A DNA stretch of 64,000 nt from Isoetes taiwanensis (taxonomy: Eukaryota; Streptophyta; Lycopodiopsida; Isoetales; Isoetaceae): assembly GCA_021234155.1 (NCBI GenBank), contig JAJEKV010000035.1, forward strand, positions 12,706,468 through 12,770,467. The letters are read 5' to 3'. How positions within the stretch are numbered: the first letter of the stretch is position 1; the number at the start of each line of letters is the position of its first letter. The position numbers were made by a program, and so were the translations under genes. Positions 58,201 through 64,000 of the stretch are shown here, in pieces. The notes beneath the pieces are model-generated. The model was not told the origin of the DNA. It did no database searches and worked only from the letters and a program-made list of their open reading frames with translations.

Positions 58201-61200
58201 CTGATGACCACAACTTGGTTATGGCTACATATCCCCGTCCACCAAAGATACATTCTTTCCCATGTGAGGGTCCGTGATTCGAAAGCAGACCTAACTTCAA
58301 CTGCAGGTTAGCTTTGTGCTATGATCTTATTATCTTCTAGCTTGTCCTCTGCCAATAACTCTCTATGTGACCAATTATATTTCCTCGGCTCGGTTTCTTC
58401 GGCTTTGGCTCTGCCCATACATCACTAGAATTTGACTCGACCACTGGTTTATTTGCTTTTCCACGAGAAAGAACCCGCAGATGAGGCGACATTATCAGGG
58501 CCTCATCTTCTGGACAGCTGGGGCCTCGTCCATAATGACCAACTTCCTGACTCCAGTTTATCGATTCCTCATGGATACACTTTTCCCGGTTTCATCATTC
58601 AAGGGTACATACATAGGCCGAGACCCCTCGATTTGACTGCAGACTGTGATACTCAACAAACACAAGCAGCCATCCCCTCCCGACTATGGGATCTACCTCC
58701 ACTGTGTGGAAGGAACTCTGTCTCTTCTTTTGCATTCTCCAAAGTTGCCTTCTCGCCTAAGCTGATTCAACGCATTTAGCAACCTAATACCTCCAATCCT
58801 TGTGGGACACACCGGGACATTGTGTTCCTTAATATCAACCTACAAACCCTCCACAATCGAAAGACAAAGCTTCTCCCTTATCCTCAAAAGGACAACGACA
58901 TCGCAACCTTCCTCGAACTTCTCATATTATATTCGCCACATTCCTTGTGTCAGTCCAAAAACTCACTCTGGTCAGGCTCACCATACCCACACCCCAAGAA
59001 TTATTAATCTATTTCAGTATCTTAACACTAGACCCGTCTCCATGATGGACCATTAAAAAGGCATTTGAACGCTCACACAAAAAAAAATCATATAAAATCA
59101 AGAACACAAAAAACTAGCCAAACCTTTCTTAGGAGTTCATATGGCGCTCATGCTCATGAAAAATACATAAAATGTGTCGCCCTCCCATTCTTGTGAGTTA
59201 TGCCCTAGCAAAACCCAAAAAGGGTCAAGTACCAAAAGCTTCATGTTCACACAAAGTAAAACTATCTTAATGAAAAGATTTTTGATTTTTGTTATAATAT
59301 TTTTTTCTACACGAGATATAGAGCAAGGTACAAAACCACATCTCAATTTGAAGTCCAGAAGGAAGATAGAGCAATCCAAACATGACAGGTCAAAATCACC
59401 GCTCGAGAACCAATATCGGTTCCTGCAAAAATAGTTGTGATATAAAAACAACAACTTTCGTATGAGATCAATCTTTTGTCTCACTTGTGCATATAAGTAG
59501 TTCACGAGGTCCTCCATCTTAGGAAAACGCTTTGTTGAGTTTGACCTGATGTTTTGACTTACTTCTATTTTCAATTTTAGGGAATTTATATTAGAATGGA
59601 TAAAGCATTAAGCATAGCATCCAAAAAAATTACATTATGAAAGTTTATATGATGTGAAACCAATGCAAAAAAAGTCAGTGGAAAGAGCAAAAGACATGGT
59701 AAAAAAAATGAGAAACAATATCTCAGACGCGCTGCCCACATCGTCCATAGTCTCATTTCAAAATTGAGTTTTAGGACATGAGAAGTTCTGGACCACTTTG
59801 CTCACAAAAGATATAGAGGTTCATTATTTTGAGGAATCATATCCTCAAAATGTCTCATGCCGGCAACCAATGCAAGAACGTGATCTGCCACTTTCTCCAA
59901 GTGACTCCTCATTAGAGACAAATTCTCAAGTGCCATCCCCGTGATCCTCCTCCTCGACTCTTGCTCGCCTCCCTCTTGCAATCGCTTTTGACCTTACGAT
60001 TCTCCTCCGTGCTTGTTTTTCCTTGATATGTCGATGATGCTTTCTCCACATCGTGATAATACAGCCCAAACTCTTTCACGTCACACACTCAAATAGTTGA
60101 ACTTTTCTCGCCATTGGCCAGAGCTTCACCAACCTCCTACCATTGACAAGTAGTCACGCATTGCCTCCTCAAGGCCAAATGTATCCACGAGGTAGAAAGC
60201 CAAGTTCAAGCTACCGTACTTGTTCATCGCACCTCCTTCAGCCAACCTGCTTGTAATTTAATTCCTTCTCACATTCCTCAAGGGTCGTGTTAGGGTAAGC
60301 CCATCGGCCCAGAGTAATTATCCAAGCTCCCTTCCTTCAGAACTGAGTGCACGCCTCGTGAAGCTTTTTGGGGACTATACTTGTGTGTGCTCAGAAACTG
60401 CCCTTCACTTTATTTATGATCCTGTAGTGATCATTGTTATGCCATGAGTGACATAACTGCTCTAAAGGTGTGTCCCATCTACCAGCACCCCGGGCGACGC
60501 ACACTTATATTGGCCTATCTCGAAAGTGGTGGCCTGCAGATCTTGGATATTCCTCCTGTGTTCGCATGTGAACACAAGTGATGTACCTTGGGTGGTCTCG
60601 CTGAGACAATTTGAAGTATAGAGATGTGCCGTCTATATCCTCGTAGTATGTTCGATAAAATTCACCACAAACAATGAAGTCAGTTTTTTGAATAGTCCGG
60701 TGGCAACAACTGTGAGAACCCTCGACAGACTTCACCATGTAGCTCGACACAAGCCTCGTGAATGTCCAAGTCCCCACCGACTGCACCTCACCCATTAACG
60801 GACCGTTGATGGTAGATGGGCCGGTTTTTCCTTGTTCCCCGAATTTATATGCTTGAATAAACCAAAGTAATTACCGAAAATCAGCTGGTCTTCATCTCGT
60901 TATTTTCATCGCGTCCAAGATACCTTGCTCGTGACAGGGTTTTAGAGTTCCATACATCTCAAAGAGCCCCTTTGAGATGGCCTCCTCATGACACTTGAGG
61001 TCTTCATGGACTTGGTGTGCCTCCGAAAAAGATGGTACCTCTTTGATTTGAGACCTTCTTCACAGCAAAGACTCTGTCCATCTATAACAGCATCGGAGCA
61101 CCTTTTGAGAATTTCTTCTCTTCCCTTAACCCCTCGTGCACCCTAAAAGTCTCAGAATCAGAAAACTTTCATGATCCTTTCTTGTGCTTTCCTTCTTTTT

Positions 61201-64000
61201 CTACAAGCCTCTCTTGCCCACTTGTTCCACACTTTCATTCCATTTGTCCACATACAGATCGTGGATCAAACACTATATGTGGTAAGAACTGATGGACCTT
61301 CCTTACTTCTTGAAGGCCTCTTCCTCCTCTCTCAACAGAACATCCTTCTTTCTTGTATGATGACCTGTCATCACTATTAATCATTTCTTCTGTAGAGTCA
61401 TCTTTCTTCCCTGCTCTTCTTTTGAAATTGGACCGGGCCAAGCCCAATCCACGACTTAGCTTGGCCTCAATTGCATGGGATATGGTCCGAGATAAGAATA
61501 TAAAACCATGTTAAATTATAGTCTCTCATTTCAGAGCGAGTATGTCAAGAGAGAGCAGGCTTAACACAAGATCTAATAAACAAAGGCACTTATGAGTTGT
61601 ATTCACCACCCTTGCAAAACAGCCCAAGTCCAGACTTATTGTATTCAAAGGTGTTGAGGCGGTAATGACTAAGGATCCGACGTTGTTCAGAATCAAGTGC
61701 TCCATGTATTCTGCACCTATCTGTCTGACATTTTCTAGGTGCTTTCGCCGCTCAATCAGAGGCCGCCCACAATGACAATGTAGCATATGTCTCTCCTAGG
61801 GTCATCCCATGTCTTCCAGGTATGGCTTGTCATTGACCTATCCCAAGGTAGAACATCAAACAGATTTGTACCTGTGATATTCAACCATGGACTCTGATCC
61901 TCGTGGCATGTTTAGGATCAAAGACTTGATATGGAGATGCTCTAGAGATCTTTGAAAATCAAACTGTTGATTTTCAATATCCGGCGCTTCCTTCACCTCG
62001 CCTGGGTAAAAGTACTAGGGCAAAGTTTCACCCAAGTGCATCGTGCTACTACCACTCAAACCAGATATGTAGAAAGCTAGATGGTTTCTTCCGCAAATCA
62101 TTTTGGATCGCAACATCTTCACAACCAACTGTATGGTGTGAGCCTTCAATGGGCTGTTACTTTGTAGCAAGACCCTCTGGCCTTATCCGCCCGAATCCAG
62201 GACCGATAGCTTGGTATTGTATTCGAAATGCCGAGATTCTTCTTACGGTCTTCTATTATCAACCACTTTTTAACAAGGCTTTTGTTCTTCCTAACGTGAT
62301 CACTATACTCCAGAGCCTCCGCCTTACAAAGACATACCATTTAGACCCCCACCAAAACTGCCTCAAGTCCCGACTTAGGCTCGTATGCCATGATCACACA
62401 TCAATTAGCTTATGCCAAGAGTCTCACTCCATCTCCCGCCTCCCTTCTTGTGCCATCCTGGGGCCCTTCCGGGTTTTGTGATGGCGGAAGCTGGCACCAG
62501 CTCTGAGAGTTGCAGAAAATAAAATAACCAAGGACACAGTTGAAGTATTTCTGCAGCAAGTTAAACTGGTAACCATCCGTATGTGGCGCAAGTCCAGGCA
62601 AAGTCCGAGAACATTTTTAGTATTCCGACAGAAGCGAGTCAAAGGATTCAGGATAGAAGTATGATGGAATGTGACCTCAAGACAGAAAAGTAAGAATCTC
62701 AGCATTCCATCTCTTACTGGCCCCTCAAGCAGAGGGCTTGATCTCCCAGCGACTATGACCTCAACAACCCTACTCTTCGCTTACTAGGAGTGATATCTAA
62801 ACTTCAAAAATAAGCACCTAGAAATCCATAGACTGACCGTGACTCCACATATGTTTGAATATTAAAGTAGAGTATGCTCTATAAAAAAAGAAAATCTAGA
62901 AGATGGAAGCGTTGAATCCGCCCCGTCATGATTACAATTGAAGATTAAGATTAGGAATTATAATCACAGCATTGCAGATTCACGAAGATTACAAAACCCC
63001 GAATACATAAACAAGACAGCAGAGATGGTAGAATTTATAAATCCAACCAGTTGCAAAAGAGTTATAGTATAATCAAAGAGTCCCGTATTTTAACCGCTAA
63101 TAAAGTTAAGCACACAAGTTTGAACCACAAAATATCTCAATCATTAAAGAACTTGAAACATACTAACCCAGCGCTACATCGAAGTGCAGAACCCATGCCT
63201 CTAGAAGTTTCGGTGAATCCTAGAAGCCCGAAGCCCAAATCAGCCCAGACTATTGTACAGCTTGAAATGAAGCAGGATAGCCTCAGAATGCAGGTAGCAA
63301 TTAGGAGAAATGGACTGAGAGATCATTTAAGAAGATATTTACCATAAAACTTCGAAGAAATGAGAAATGAAAACGATCTAAATTAGATTGGAATTAGAAA
63401 TGTGGGAATAATACACAGAAACAATTAATGAATAGATGCCCGGCCATTGAAACCGTACTACTCCTATCATTGCTTAGGAAACAAGAAAACTTAAAATTGA
63501 AAAACTTAGCCCCTACCAAATATCCTTTCCAACTACTTTTCAACTATTTTCCTTCGCATTTAACTGTTTATTTAAAATGCTCACATTTAATTCTGTGTTC
63601 TGGCCTCAGATGAATCATGTAATTGTTTCATGTCGAGAAACACAAGAACCGTGGTTTTACATAAAGATTTTAATCAATTTGGGATGTCGTGCCAAGAAGG
63701 AAGCTTGGCCGCTAGATCAGCCGAATCTCTGTAGAAGTCTTCATCAAGAGTGGACGAGGCGCCATGACTTGCAAGAATTTAATTAACAAAGCTTTGCGGT
63801 GTCAAGGAAATGGAACAATCAAGCAGGTGAGAAATGAAAATTTTCCATTGAACAGCTATGCTTCTTGTTAAAGTAAAACAAGATGGGTCAGCTGGCAAGG
63901 GCATTGTTGATAACATGGCACCAACTATAGCATGCTATGGAGGCCCTTGGACCTGATTATATTAGAATTAGATTATTAGACTGCCGTATGCCACTGAACT
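58201..64000. other. Mostly unrecognised; may include gypsy gag
   Basis: Positionally 58.2-60 kb could be the gag of the adjacent Ty3 remnant, but no Gag core or CCHC knuckle was read. Minus frames at 59137-59574 (145 codons) and 60505-60795 (96 codons), and plus frames at 58432-58779 and 62149-62481, carry no recognised domain. No RNA gene was seen. Confidence 0.4.

Noticed and set aside
1-64000. CRISPR arrays, operons or bacterial genes
   Set aside because: No regularly spaced identical repeats with unique spacers, no ribosome-binding-site-led dense genes; tandem repeats here lack spacers.

Overview
The window is nuclear DNA from a seed plant or another large-genome land plant. It contains one spliced gene with a plant-typical protein, fragments of plant gene families (GH9 endoglucanase, PPR), and mostly transposable-element sequence: Ty1/copia, Ty3/gypsy, LINE, Helitron, and inverted- and tandem-repeat elements. 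Gene density is very low. The element mix and the degraded state of most elements suggest a gymnosperm-like genome, but the sequence does not prove the taxon. There is no bacterial, organellar or CRISPR content.

Layout. 0-1.5 kb: a foldback repeat and a minisatellite. 1.9-4.9 kb: a minus-strand Ty1/copia gag-pol remnant with its upstream LTR. 5.0-6.2 kb: a plus-strand Helitron Rep remnant. 6.05-9.3 kb: a 1.3-1.4 kb direct duplication of the Helitron tail, with a GAATCTT-rich array between the copies. 9.3-13.9 kb: no recognisable gene, several short repeats. 13.96-23.66 kb: a structurally complete minus-strand Ty3/gypsy element with two ~1.63 kb LTRs, PBS, PPT and a 5-bp target duplication (AACAT), but a decayed coding region. 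23.7-26.7 kb: a family of 22-bp palindromes and a PPR remnant. 26.74-30.70 kb: a pair of ~160-190 bp inverted repeats bracketing a GH9 cellulase pseudogene, a possible gene-capturing (Pack-type) element. 31.08-34.51 kb: the one apparently intact gene, a nine-exon homologue of the plant nuclear protein SCI1. 34.6-36.3 kb: a tandem duplication of its 3' flank. 37.7-38.4 kb: a ~22-bp minisatellite. 38.77-44.69 kb: a minus-strand LINE with ORF1-, endonuclease-, RT- and zinc-ribbon-like regions. 45.8-48.3 kb: a probable second LINE-type insertion. 50.3-50.9 kb: a ~172-bp tandem repeat. 56.1-58.2 kb: a second Ty3/gypsy pol remnant. 58.2-64 kb: nothing recognised with confidence.

Functionally the only gene likely to be expressed is the SCI1 homologue. 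Its promoter lies within about 375 bp of the right inverted repeat of the putative Pack-type element, so its regulatory region may have been affected by transposition. Everything else recognisable is mobile or derived from mobile or captured sequence. The least expected observations are the GH9 fragment between inverted repeats, a ~55-bp hairpin-forming LTR terminus shared by the copia-associated and gypsy LTRs, a probable GC-AG first intron in the SCI1 homologue, and a recurring GAAATTCGCTTAAGCGAATTTC-type palindrome (written here only as a consensus of 22 bp; see positions).
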